A DNA stretch of 64,000 bases from Lentibacillus halodurans (lineage in GTDB: Bacteria > Bacillota > Bacilli > Bacillales > Amphibacillaceae). The position numbers were made by a program, and so were the translations under genes. The stretch spans positions 124,001-188,000 of the forward strand of contig NZ_FOJW01000008.1 in assembly GCF_900112045.1 (NCBI RefSeq), given 5' to 3'. Shown here one piece after another: positions 8,180 through 15,613 of this stretch. The notes beneath the pieces were generated by a model. The model ran no database searches. It was given only the letters and a program-made list of their open reading frames with translations, and was not told the origin of the DNA. The first letter of the stretch is position 1; each line of letters opens with the position of its first letter.

Positions 8180-9097
8180 CTATTCGGATTCAATCACTGA
8201 TTTACTTGGATTCTTGTTTATTTGTAGACTGTCAGCTAACTTTATCCTCGTCTCCTTGAGCGAACGAATCGGTTCAAGGTTATGAAGCATTCCCTTAAGA
8301 ATAGCAGATCTCGGTTGCATGCTCATCAGTTCCTGTTCCATGATAGTTAAGGACTGATGAGCTTCTTCACTTTGTGTTTCAGGGATCGACTCGGTTTTTA
8401 ATTGATTCTTCATTTGCTTAATCAATTCAAGAGGGTGGACCTTTTCTTCACTGGCTTCTGCTAAGTATAAAGACCATAAATTTTCGTTGATTAACGGTTC
8501 AAAATTATTATCCAATACCCCTTTGATCATAAAGTCAATTTGAGCCATTAAAAACCGAACAACTTTTTTTATATTTAAAGGAAACTGTTTCAAGATGATC
8601 AGCTCCATGTATTGTTTGATCATTCCTATGAACAAAAACGCCCCATCAGCGGCGTGGGGTTTAATTTGATTTCCATAGATTTTGATTAAATATTGCTCAA
8701 ACCATTTAGCCTGAGCAATTTTTTGTTGATGCAAATAGTGATAAATGTTCTTATCCGACAAATCCGAAAGTTCTTGTTCTTGTAATCTGTAGAATTCCTG
8801 ATTTTTAATATAATGACCTAGTTTGATTTCAATTTCTTTCATAAATTTCTCTGCTGCAGACAAGGAGGCATCTTCTTCAATAAGCATAATTTGATCTTCA
8901 ATATATTGAAAGTAATATTGAAGAATATTTAAAAGCAAATCCTCCTTTGACCTAAAGTAGACATACAGACTCCCTTTCGAAATGTCGCAAATATCGGCGA
9001 TTTCCTGCATAGATGTCCGATTGTAATTTTTGGATGAGAAAAGCTTCATCGCCGTTATTAAAATGTGTCTTTTTTTATCAGAATCTTTTCTTCTCAT
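8180..9097 (-). CDS. TetR/AcrR-family regulator with long C-terminal domain
   Basis: 305 residues, about 100 longer than a typical TetR protein. The DNA-binding domain is residues ~8-55: KRHILITAMKLFSSKNYNRTSMQEIADICDISKGSLYVYFRSKEDLL. The rest is helical, with an extra, more variable tail after residue ~200. It converges with the P450 gene. Its own upstream region carries a perfect 8-bp inverted repeat (9132-9169) that could be its operator, so autorepression is likely. Long TetR proteins of this kind often bind large hydrophobic ligands. Confidence 0.88.
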   Translation of the reverse strand: MRRKDSDKKRHILITAMKLFSSKNYNRTSMQEIADICDISKGSLYVYFRSKEDLLLNILQYYFQYIEDQIMLIEEDASLSAAEKFMKEIEIKLGHYIKNQEFYRLQEQELSDLSDKNIYHYLHQQKIAQAKWFEQYLIKIYGNQIKPHAADGAFLFIGMIKQYMELIILKQFPLNIKKVVRFLMAQIDFMIKGVLDNNFEPLINENLWSLYLAEASEEKVHPLELIKQMKNQLKTESIPETQSEEAHQSLTIMEQELMSMQPRSAILKGMLHNLEPIRSLKETRIKLADSLQINKNPSKSVIESE

Positions 9098-9131
9098 TGG
9101 AAAACCACCTTGTACGATTGACTAGATTACG

Positions 9132-9169
9132 GTTATGATGAGTCACATATTTGTAACATCAATCATAAC
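9132..9169. promoter_or_regulatory. Candidate TetR operator
   Basis: GTTATGAT (9132-9139) and ATCATAAC (9162-9169) form perfect inverted arms. Inside them TGATGAGTCAC and GTAACATCA form a second, imperfect dyad. It lies 35-72 bases upstream of the TetR start. Confidence 0.45.
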
Positions 9170-9231
9170 ACATCGCTATTTAGATAGGACAATGATGATT
9201 TTCCGTGTAAAAAAGCTTGGAACTGGTTTTA

Positions 9232-9267
9232 TCCTTTTGCGATATCCAGGCCAATGACAGGATCCAT
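9232..9267 (-). pseudogene. N-terminal scrap of an IS110-family transposase
   Basis: On the minus strand an ATG at 9267 begins MDPVIGLDIAKG followed by a stop. This matches the opening of IS110-type DEDD transposases, in which GLDxAKG carries the first catalytic aspartate. Nothing further of the element is recognisable. Confidence 0.5.
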
Positions 9268-9457
9268 TCTTTTATCACTACTCCTTTTGTATTCGCCGGT
9301 GTGTCCCCTAACTAATCTTGTATTTTCATAGTTCGCTTGTTATGCGGGGTTCATGTCCCACTGGGACCAGTTGTTCAATTAGGATAGTTGCCTTTTGTGC
9401 TGACGAAGTATTTAATTTTAAAATCCATGGGAAATTGACGGACTTGGTCATATAATC

Positions 9458-9486
9458 TTGACTTTTCTTTAAAAGGTATATACAAT
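9458..9486 (+). promoter_or_regulatory. Sigma-A promoter of the ABC-F leader transcript
   Basis: TTGACT (9458-9463), 17-base spacer, TACAAT (9481-9486). The start site would fall near 9493, giving a leader of about 465 bases before the ABC-F start codon. Confidence 0.8.
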
Positions 9487-9524
9487 ACATATGAATTTAA
9501 AATTTTAAGGAGGATTATTAAAAA

Positions 9525-9569
9525 ATGACACATGCTATGAGACTGCGTTTCCCAGCTTTGAACCAGTAA
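9525..9569 (+). CDS. Leader peptide 1, ErmD-leader-like (MTHAMRLRFPALNQ)
   Basis: A 14-codon ORF with TAAGGAGGA upstream. The peptide MTHAMRLRFPALNQ differs at two positions from the ErmD/ErmDL leader as I recall it (MTHSMRLRFPTLNQ). ErmDL arrests ribosomes at the Arg-Leu-Arg (+X+) motif when a macrolide or ketolide is bound; the same MRLR is at codons 5-8 here. It is therefore almost certainly a drug-sensing leader for the ABC-F gene downstream. Its ribosome site and start codon lie inside a 21-base segment (9510-9530) exactly complementary to 9622-9642. Confidence 0.85.
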   Translation: MTHAMRLRFPALNQ

Positions 9570-9791
9570 TTGAATATGGTCAAAGACTCTGTTTTGTGTA
9601 ATGGAGTAAATGGGATTAGTCTGTCATTTTTTAATAATCCTCAGTTCAAACACAATTGTGCCATATGAGGAAAGACGGATTAGTCTGTCTTTGTATTTTG
9701 TGCCCCTTTTGTTTTTATGACAGGGGTTATTTGTGGAAAGAATGTTAGCTTTACCCTAATCGAAAAGGATGGGAAATATTCCCTTTACTCT

Positions 9792-9823
9792 CAAATCACA
9801 GGCAGCCAGTCTGTGATTTTTTA
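9792..9823 (+). terminator. Intrinsic terminator in the ABC-F leader
   Basis: AATCACAG, 9-base loop, CTGTGATT, then T6. It precedes the ABC-F gene by 135 bases and nothing but a leader peptide precedes it, so it is an attenuator rather than a gene end. Confidence 0.8.
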
Positions 9824-9859
9824 TGATCATTAAGAAAGTGAAAGTAGGAGGGGAGAGCT

Positions 9860-9883
9860 GTGCAATTTTTATTGTTTTTTTGA
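9860..9883 (+). CDS. Leader peptide 2, MsrD-leader-like (MQFLLFF)
   Basis: A GTG-started seven-codon ORF (MQFLLFF) preceded by AGGAGGGGAG. Short hydrophobic leaders of this type are known in front of msrD (MYLIFM), where the nascent chain arrests the ribosome with macrolide bound. Its stop codon overlaps the first arm (9882-9890) of the hairpin set in front of the ABC-F ribosome site, so a ribosome held here would block that arm. Assignment rests on position, the strong ribosome site and similarity of character, not on sequence identity. Confidence 0.6.
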   Translation: MQFLLFF

Positions 9884-9950
9884 TACGAGCTTGATTTAGA
9901 GGCTCGTATCGGTCCTAGCTATCGATACGAAATCACAATATTTCGGGAGG
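9882..9950 (+). promoter_or_regulatory. Alternative hairpins guarding the ABC-F ribosome site
   Basis: GATACGAGC (9882-9890) pairs with GCTCGTATC (9902-9910). TCGTATCG (9904-9911) can instead pair with CGATACGA (9923-9930). CGAAAT (9928-9933) can pair with ATTTCG (9940-9945), directly against the GGGAGG site. Blocking arm 1 favours 2:3 pairing, which breaks the hairpin next to the ribosome site: the classic logic of translation attenuation. Confidence 0.65.
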
Positions 9951-9957
9951 TAGCAAA

Positions 9958-11412
9958 ATGGAACAAATATGTTTTGAATTAGAAAATGTTGACGTGACCT
10001 ATTTGGATAAAGAGGTATTAAAGATTGAACGTTTAGCCGTACATCAGTTTGATCGTATTGGTATCGTCGGAAGAAATGGTGCGGGAAAAAGTACAATATT
10101 GAAGCTGCTTGCAGGGATAGTACAACCATCAAATGGAAAAGTGAATTGTCATGCAGATTTCGGTTATTTTGAACAGGTGGAAGCTCCAACAGCATCTGAA
10201 GCTGATCCTGCGTTATTAGGAAAATTGAATGTATCACAATATGCTGATGTGCTAAGTGGTGGAGAGCATACGAGGCTGAAGCTGGCACAATTGTTTACAC
10301 ATTATTACGAATCCTTATTAATTGATGAGCCGACTACACACTTGGACCACGATGGTATTTCTTTTTTACTTGATGAACTGCGCTATTATTATGGTGCGCT
10401 ACTGCTTATCAGTCATGACCGTGCTGTATTGGACGAACTTGTTACAACGATTTGGGAAGTAGATGATGGAAAAATAAACGTATATTTTGGAAATTACAGT
10501 GACTATATGGCTCAAAAGCAGTTGGAACGTGAACAGCAAAGCCAGGCTCATGAACAATACTTGAAAGAAAAAAGCCGGCTCGAAAAAGCCTCCCAAGAAA
10601 AAATGAAAAAGGCTCAAAAAATTGCTAAAGATGGGTCTATGTCGAAAAAAGAATCGAAGGCAAAAGCAAATCGTATGTTTGAGACAAAATCAAAAGGCTC
10701 GAGCCAAAAAGCCATACAGCGTGCGGCAAAATCAATTGAGCATCGAATGGAGAAGCTTGAGGAAGTTGAAGCTGTACAAGAAGAAAGACCAATTGTGTTT
10801 CGCCAGTCAAAAGCATTGGAATTGCATAACAAATTTCCAATTATGGCAGACAGCCTAACGCTCCGTGTGGGTGAAAAAGTGTTATTAGATGACGTAAGTT
10901 TCCAAATACCACTGGGTAAAAAAATAGCAATCACCGGTAGCAACGGAAGCGGGAAAAGCACTTTGCTGCACTATATTGTATACGATGGGAAAGGTTTAAC
11001 CATTTCACCAAAAGCAAAGTTAGGTTACTTCCGTCAAATGAGCTATCAATTTACCAGCGATGAAACGGTATTGCAATTTGTGAAAAATCGCTCAGAATAT
11101 AATGAAGGATTTCTGCGGAGTGTTTTACATTCCATGTTGTTTGTCGGAACAGATATACAAAAAAGTGTGAAGTACCTAAGTGGCGGAGAGGCGACTCGCC
11201 TTCAACTTTGCCATTTATTTTTAGGGGAATATAACATTTTATTGTTAGATGAACCGACTAATTTCTTAGACATCCAGGCCATTGAAGCATTGGAAAACTT
11301 TATAACTTCATATGAAGGAACCATCATATTTGTATCACACGATAAGCAGTTTATAGAAAATGCAGCAGAAGTACAATTTCACATTTCAGATCAAAAGTTC
11401 ATGCAAAAGTGA
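9958..11412 (+). CDS. ABC-F ribosomal protection protein, Msr-like
   Basis: 484 residues, close to Msr(A) (488). Two ABC domains without membrane segments: Walker A GRNGAGKST (~residue 38) and GSNGSGKST (~325), signatures LSGGE in both, Walker B LLIDEPTTHLD and LLLDEPTNFLD. Between them lies a basic interdomain linker of ~80 residues (KEKSRLEKASQEKMKKAQK...) that in this family reaches the peptidyl-transferase centre. Wording such as YYYGALLLISHDRA and NKFPIMADSLTL resembles Msr(A). It is expected to displace macrolides/streptogramins from ribosomes. The drug-type leader peptides upstream support this. It lies in scarred DNA with mobile-element remnants, consistent with acquisition or old mobility. 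Confidence 0.85.
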   Translation: MEQICFELENVDVTYLDKEVLKIERLAVHQFDRIGIVGRNGAGKSTILKLLAGIVQPSNGKVNCHADFGYFEQVEAPTASEADPALLGKLNVSQYADVLSGGEHTRLKLAQLFTHYYESLLIDEPTTHLDHDGISFLLDELRYYYGALLLISHDRAVLDELVTTIWEVDDGKINVYFGNYSDYMAQKQLEREQQSQAHEQYLKEKSRLEKASQEKMKKAQKIAKDGSMSKKESKAKANRMFETKSKGSSQKAIQRAAKSIEHRMEKLEEVEAVQEERPIVFRQSKALELHNKFPIMADSLTLRVGEKVLLDDVSFQIPLGKKIAITGSNGSGKSTLLHYIVYDGKGLTISPKAKLGYFRQMSYQFTSDETVLQFVKNRSEYNEGFLRSVLHSMLFVGTDIQKSVKYLSGGEATRLQLCHLFLGEYNILLLDEPTNFLDIQAIEALENFITSYEGTIIFVSHDKQFIENAAEVQFHISDQKFMQK

Positions 11413-11433
11413 TTTACATTTAAAATCAGTGAC

Positions 11434-12126
11434 AAGGCTGGGACACAATTAAAACTTTCCACGCTAAAGACGAACGATTACAGGGCAGGAAGGGCAGCAT
11501 TTTACTTTTTCAACAGTCACATCCTTATTGATCGTTGATAACGACTGCGAAAGCGGAATTTGTTGTAGCCTTCCTCCAACTGATTTTAGTTGCTTGCGAT
11601 CATTCGCTCCGGCAGCATACTGCGCTTTCCATGGGCACGGCCTCAGTCTCCTCGGAAAGCAAAGACCTCTTCCCTGTGGGGTCTTCGGCTCGTGCTGTTC
11701 CCATAGGAGTCTCCGTATGCTGCCTCCGCTCATGTTGGGGTTCTGATGGTTGAAAGAAAAGAACTTATAGAACGATATTCATTGAACTTGCTGTTACCTG
11801 ATGAGAACACGATTCTAAGCTGCGGAAAAATGCAACACGCCTGGGGGAACAGCGCGAGCCGAAGATCAACTTTGCCAAGTGTGTTTCTTGCCAAAGTTAG
11901 CTGAGGCCGTGCCTCCGGAAAGGGCGTATTTTTCCGCAGCGACCATCATGCACTTACCAACAAAAGAATGGAAGCAAGCAAATCTAAGACCAAGTGACTT
12001 ATCCGTTGATAGATCATGCGCAACAAATTTTCAAACATACCTCAAAAGATACATCCGAACTGTTCCAATCATAGTGGAATCATCGTACGGATTTATCTTT
12101 GGCTAATATCCTTTTGTTCCAGCCTC
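11434..12126 (-). repeat. Large non-coding repeat, copy 1 (inverted relative to copies 2 and 3)
   Basis: ~690 bp bounded by AAGGCTGGGACACAA and the complement of GAGGCTGGAACAAAA, forming imperfect terminal inverted repeats. Inside are two dyad modules. Module Y (~11606-11729) is bounded by GGCAGCATAC/GTATGCTGCC. Module X (~11818-11942, reverse) is bounded by GCTGCGGAAAAAT and its complement. Both contain GGGCACGGCCTCAG and TCTTCGGCTCG(T)GCTGTTCCC. No coding sequence. It fills the gap between the ABC-F gene and the convergent peptidase gene. Confidence 0.85.
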
Positions 12127-12232
12127 TATTTTTCACTGTGAATAAGGATGATTATTTTTTTACATCGTTTACCAGATAATTATCATTCGGAATTGCCAAA
12201 TAACCAGGCAGAAAAGCTAAATTTCACTCTAT

Positions 12233-13210
12233 TCAATCCAACGGCGCTTTCTCCACCACGCGTCCGTCTCGCCCTTTCGTTGCTTCTGCATGACGGAGTG
12301 AGTTAATAACTGACTCTTCGGTTGTTTCAACGACGGCTTGAAATAACTCGTTCACAATTGGGTCATCATCACGGACATAGGTTAAATGTTCCGTTTCGGT
12401 CTTATTTCCATGATCATATATATTGGCAGTGGAAAAAGCAATGGCAATATCGCCGCTGCCATGACCGATATGGCTGCCCGTTCTGCCCAACCCGGCGGCG
12501 CAGCGTTTGGCAAGACGTTTCAGCTGCCGGTCATACAGCGGTGCATCAGTTGCAATTATCATCATAATAGATCCGTCGGGTGTTTCCTTCTCTTGTTTGC
12601 TAAAATCGGCAAACAGGGCATCCTCCCCTTTACCGAAATTGCTTAGCACGAGACAGCCGACTGTATAATTCTTCACAGTGCGTGATGCTGTTCCAATTCC
12701 CCCTTTATAGCCGAAGCACATCATCCCTTTGCCCGCTCCGACAGCGGCTTCTTCAACAGGCCCACTGGAAGCATGCTCGATTGCCTGTACGGCATGTTCC
12801 GGTTTAACAGCCTGGAGTCGCATTGAATTCAAGTAGCTGTCATTGCACTCGCCAACTACAATATTGAGTGAACTTGCCGTATCACCGATTTCCGGATTGT
12901 CATCAAGCATATATTGAAGTGTCCCCTGCATAATAGCTCCCACGCCGAAGGTATTGGTGAGCATAATGGGTGATTCCAGCAGCCCAAGTTCGTCAACCTG
13001 CACCAGCCCGGCTGTTTTCCCGTACCCGTTAATGACAGAACTTGCTGCATGCACTTTTTGCCTGTAAAGGTTGCCACCATGCGGCAAAATAGCAGTTACC
13101 CCAGTGCAGATGGTATCCTGGCTGCTGATTTTTTCATACAATGTAACGTGGCCGACCTTTACACCGCCTATATCGGTTATACAGTTGTGTTTTCCTTTTG
13201 GCAATAGCAT
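12233..13210 (-). CDS. P1-family (DmpA/BapA-type) N-terminal nucleophile aminopeptidase
   Basis: 325 residues. The family signature segments are ITDIGGVKVGHVTL at the N-terminus, GAGKGMMCFGYKGGIGTASR (~158-177) and ATDAPLYDRQLKRLAKRCAAGLGRTGS (~220-246). Members cleave themselves at a Gly-Ser bond to expose a serine nucleophile; here that is G213-S214 in PDGSIMMIIATDAPL. They act as D- or beta-amino-acid-releasing aminopeptidases or amidases. It is probably cytoplasmic, since no signal peptide is present. It stands alone, convergent with the repeat region. The specificity cannot be read from sequence. Confidence 0.9.
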   Translation of the reverse strand: MLLPKGKHNCITDIGGVKVGHVTLYEKISSQDTICTGVTAILPHGGNLYRQKVHAASSVINGYGKTAGLVQVDELGLLESPIMLTNTFGVGAIMQGTLQYMLDDNPEIGDTASSLNIVVGECNDSYLNSMRLQAVKPEHAVQAIEHASSGPVEEAAVGAGKGMMCFGYKGGIGTASRTVKNYTVGCLVLSNFGKGEDALFADFSKQEKETPDGSIMMIIATDAPLYDRQLKRLAKRCAAGLGRTGSHIGHGSGDIAIAFSTANIYDHGNKTETEHLTYVRDDDPIVNELFQAVVETTEESVINSLRHAEATKGRDGRVVEKAPLD

Positions 13211-13268
13211 GCTAATTCTCCTTTTTGCATTTATTATAGCAGACGGTGCTTACATCTGAACACGTCCA

Positions 13269-13302
13269 TAAAAAAGACTGCCACAGCAATTACGTGACAG
13301 CC
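13269..13302 (-). terminator. Terminator of the alkaline phosphatase gene
   Basis: Minus strand: CTGTCAC, loop, GTGGCAG, then TCTTTTTT, beginning 15 bases after the phosphatase stop. Confidence 0.75.
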
Positions 13303-13316
13303 TGTCCCTTGACAAT

Positions 13317-14678
13317 CTATCTTATAAAATTAAAAATCTCGTTAGCTATATCGGTATTGTCGATTAACCTTGAGAAAATATCACTTTTAGGACCGTATGC
13401 GTAAACAGGCACATCCACGCCAGTATGCCCGCCAGTTGTGAATCCCGCACCAGCACGTTTGTTGAACACATCGGAAATAGCGCTGTAAACCGTATCGAAA
13501 TCGTCTGTTGCGGCAGCTTCCTTGACAGATGCCATTTCTTCTTCAGTGAATTCAAAACGCACATATTCATTCAGTATATCTTCAATATCAGCACCATCGA
13601 TGATTTCTTCAGCCAAAAACTCCGGTGTGCGCTCTGCTGCTTCAATTGCTTCAGGGTTAAAATTATATTCGCCATCCCGGCCGATGGAAAAGCCACCAGT
13701 TGAGTGATCAGCTGTCAGTACCACTTGTGTATGTTTATCCTTTTCAGCAAACTCAATAACCGTTTCGAATGCTTCAGCAAAATCCTCCATCTCACTCATG
13801 GCGCTCACTGAATCATTATCGTGCGCTGCCCAATCAATTTGGCTGCCTTCAACCATTAAGAAAAAGCCTTCCTTTTCTTTATCCAATTGCTCCAATGCCT
13901 CATTTGTCATGTCCTTCAGGGAAGGGATAGATTCCTCACGGTCGATTGCTTTGGGCAGTCCGACTGGCGCAAATAAGCCAAGCAGCTGCTCATTGTCATT
14001 TGCCTGCATGTCATCTTTGCTTGTCACATAATTGTAGCCGTCATTCTTAAATGCCTTAATCAAATTTCGGTCCGAACGATCAAAATAATCTGTTCCACCT
14101 CCGAGTATGACATCCACTTTATGCTTGCCATCTATCTTTTCATCATAAAAGTCATCCGCGATTTCATCATAATTATTACGGGATTCATTGTGTGCCCCGA
14201 ATGCTGCCGGTGTCGCATGGTTGATTTGTGATGTGGCAACAAGTCCGGTAGCCATGCCATTCTCCTTTGCTGCTTCCAGCACTGTTTTAACAGGTTCACG
14301 GTTGTTATCAACGGAAATAGCACCATTATAAGTTTTGATTCCAGCTGCCATTGAGGTTGCCGCTGCCGCAGAATCTGTTACATTCTCCTCCGGGTCTTGC
14401 GGATGAGTGACGGCATCTCCAACGTAATGCTGATCAAAAACGGTCTGTTCCATTTTTGCGGTGGACTCATCATCATTCATGTACCGATAGGCAGTGGTGA
14501 AAGCTGGCCCCATTCCGTCACCGATCATGACGATAACGTTTTTCACCTTTCCATTGTTGGGTGAATTGAGACTACTTTTCTCGCTGTCAGCATTTGTGAA
14601 CCCTGTATTCATTGTCAGAATGCTGCCGGCAATTAGAATGCTTAGGGTGAGTACAAGCAGAAAAGTTTTACGCATCAT
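13317..14678 (-). CDS. phoA: Secreted alkaline phosphatase (PhoA/PhoB family)
   Basis: 453 residues with an N-terminal signal segment (MMRKTFLLVLTLSILIAGSI). Metal-binding and catalytic motifs are MIGDGMG (51-57) and TDSAAAAT with the nucleophile Ser103. DWAAHDND and TADHSTGG supply further zinc ligands, and GGHTGVDVPVYAYGP gives the last histidine. Length fits Bacillus PhoA/PhoB (~460). It releases phosphate from organic monoesters outside the membrane. A strong AAGGAGGG site precedes the ATG pair. A Pho box was looked for upstream but is not convincing. It is followed by its own terminator, so it is monocistronic. Confidence 0.93.
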   Translation of the reverse strand: MMRKTFLLVLTLSILIAGSILTMNTGFTNADSEKSSLNSPNNGKVKNVIVMIGDGMGPAFTTAYRYMNDDESTAKMEQTVFDQHYVGDAVTHPQDPEENVTDSAAAATSMAAGIKTYNGAISVDNNREPVKTVLEAAKENGMATGLVATSQINHATPAAFGAHNESRNNYDEIADDFYDEKIDGKHKVDVILGGGTDYFDRSDRNLIKAFKNDGYNYVTSKDDMQANDNEQLLGLFAPVGLPKAIDREESIPSLKDMTNEALEQLDKEKEGFFLMVEGSQIDWAAHDNDSVSAMSEMEDFAEAFETVIEFAEKDKHTQVVLTADHSTGGFSIGRDGEYNFNPEAIEAAERTPEFLAEEIIDGADIEDILNEYVRFEFTEEEMASVKEAAATDDFDTVYSAISDVFNKRAGAGFTTGGHTGVDVPVYAYGPKSDIFSRLIDNTDIANEIFNFIR

Positions 14679-14934
14679 AACCCTCCTTAAATGATAATAG
14701 TAATTGTTGAACGCCTTCTAGTATTATCTTAAAATAGAATGTTTTCCATATAAATAGTAGATTCGTAGCGAAAAAATTTATTGAAAACTATCAATATAGC
14801 GAAAAGTAGGTATAATGTATGAGTATTTATCAAAGACATATCAGTAGCTGGACAATGCATTGAAAGCAATCATATGTTTTTTATCAAACTTTCATATAGA
14901 TGCTTTATGATGAAAACGGACTGGAGGAACTAGG

Positions 14935-14988
14935 ATGAAAAAAATGAATGCTCAAACATTTAAACAAATGTGTAAATATCGCATATAA
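14935..14988 (+). CDS. Possible 17-residue ORF
   Basis: MKKMNAQTFKQMCKYRI, preceded by CTGGAGGAAC at good spacing. The composition is plausible for a small peptide, but there is no homology to name. Confidence 0.3.
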   Translation: MKKMNAQTFKQMCKYRI

Positions 14989-15173
14989 AAAGTCTGTCTT
15001 TCATTACTACAATTGAAGCCAGATCTGAAAAAGGTACATGAAATGTTTCATTTTCCCTGTCCCTTTTTGCGATTATTCATCGCTTGTAGTTATAAAGGAG
15101 GTACAAAACAGTATTTTTGGTATATTCTGTCTGCTTAGTGCTATACTGTAAAAAATTTAAATACACATGCATG

Positions 15174-15219
15174 ACATTCCTTCGGGGTCGGGTGAAAAAT
15201 CACTCAACCCCGTTTTTAT
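15174..15219 (+). repeat. Duplicated 5' strand of the FMN riboswitch, now part of a terminator-like hairpin
   Basis: Bases 15174-15197 are identical to 17504-17527, the first 24 bases of the genuine FMN riboswitch. The remaining aptamer is absent. Here GGGGTCGGGTGA pairs with TCACTCAACCCC (11 of 12 pairs) and is followed by GTTTTTATT, making a terminator-like hairpin. The two repeats are direct and 2330 bp apart, so they could be attachment-site copies left by an integrated element. Confidence 0.7.
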
Positions 15220-15613
15220 TAGCTTCCGTAACCCTTGATTTGTTAGTCTTTTTCCTATATGGACTTGTTGACAAAATTTCATTTGTTGACCGATTGTTGA
15301 CCATTTTTCTTGGATCGAATTTGTTAAAACGTTTTCTAAATGCTGCATGTCTCTTACGGATCCAAACCCACAATGTGTCCTGGTATTTTCCTTTCCATAA
15401 TTATTCCCTTCTGCAACTAATATCGAAAGAGGTTATGAAAGGGGGCGGATAAAAAATGGATTTTTTAATTTTTTCTTCAAATTATTTTTCGAAAATCCGT
15501 GATAGAATGGGTTTATGGGACATAAATAAATACTTAAATCAGATACCAGTATTTGATGAGTGACAAAGACACTCTCGAGCTACAAAGGAAATGTTAATGA
15601 CGGGAGAAATTAT

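Larger units (their letters stand above)
9510..9823 (+). ncRNA. Attenuator RNA upstream of the ABC-F gene
   Basis: Several competing structures are visible. (1) 9510-9530 pairs perfectly over 21 bases with 9622-9642, occluding the leader 1 start. (2) An imperfect hairpin near 9610-9628 ends in TTTTTT. (3) AAAGACGGA-TTAG-TCTGTCTTT (9671-9692) is followed by GTATTTTG. The segment GGATTAGTCTGTC occurs in both (2) and (3). (4) AATCACAG/CTGTGATT with TTTTTT (9793-9823) is a canonical terminator. A ribosome stalled on leader 1 would free or block these arms. The coupling is inferred. Confidence 0.65.
14679..15613. other. AT-rich intergenic region with a riboswitch fragment
   Basis: It contains a possible 17-codon ORF, a promoter-like TTGCGA-N18-TATAAA (15067-15096), the FMN-riboswitch 5' fragment, and clustered TTGTTGAC words (15266-15300). 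No full gene was recognised. A minus-strand reading (~15215-15370) with KRFNKFDPRKMVNNRS-like composition could be a gene scrap. Confidence 0.4.

Noticed and set aside
14679-14830. Pho box upstream of the alkaline phosphatase gene
   Set aside because: TTAACA-like repeats at the right 11-bp spacing could not be found.
15157-15348. Minus-strand frame that could be an integrase C-terminus
   Set aside because: Composition is suggestive in the context of the direct repeats, but no catalytic Arg-His-Arg-Tyr motif can be seen; left as an unnamed scrap.
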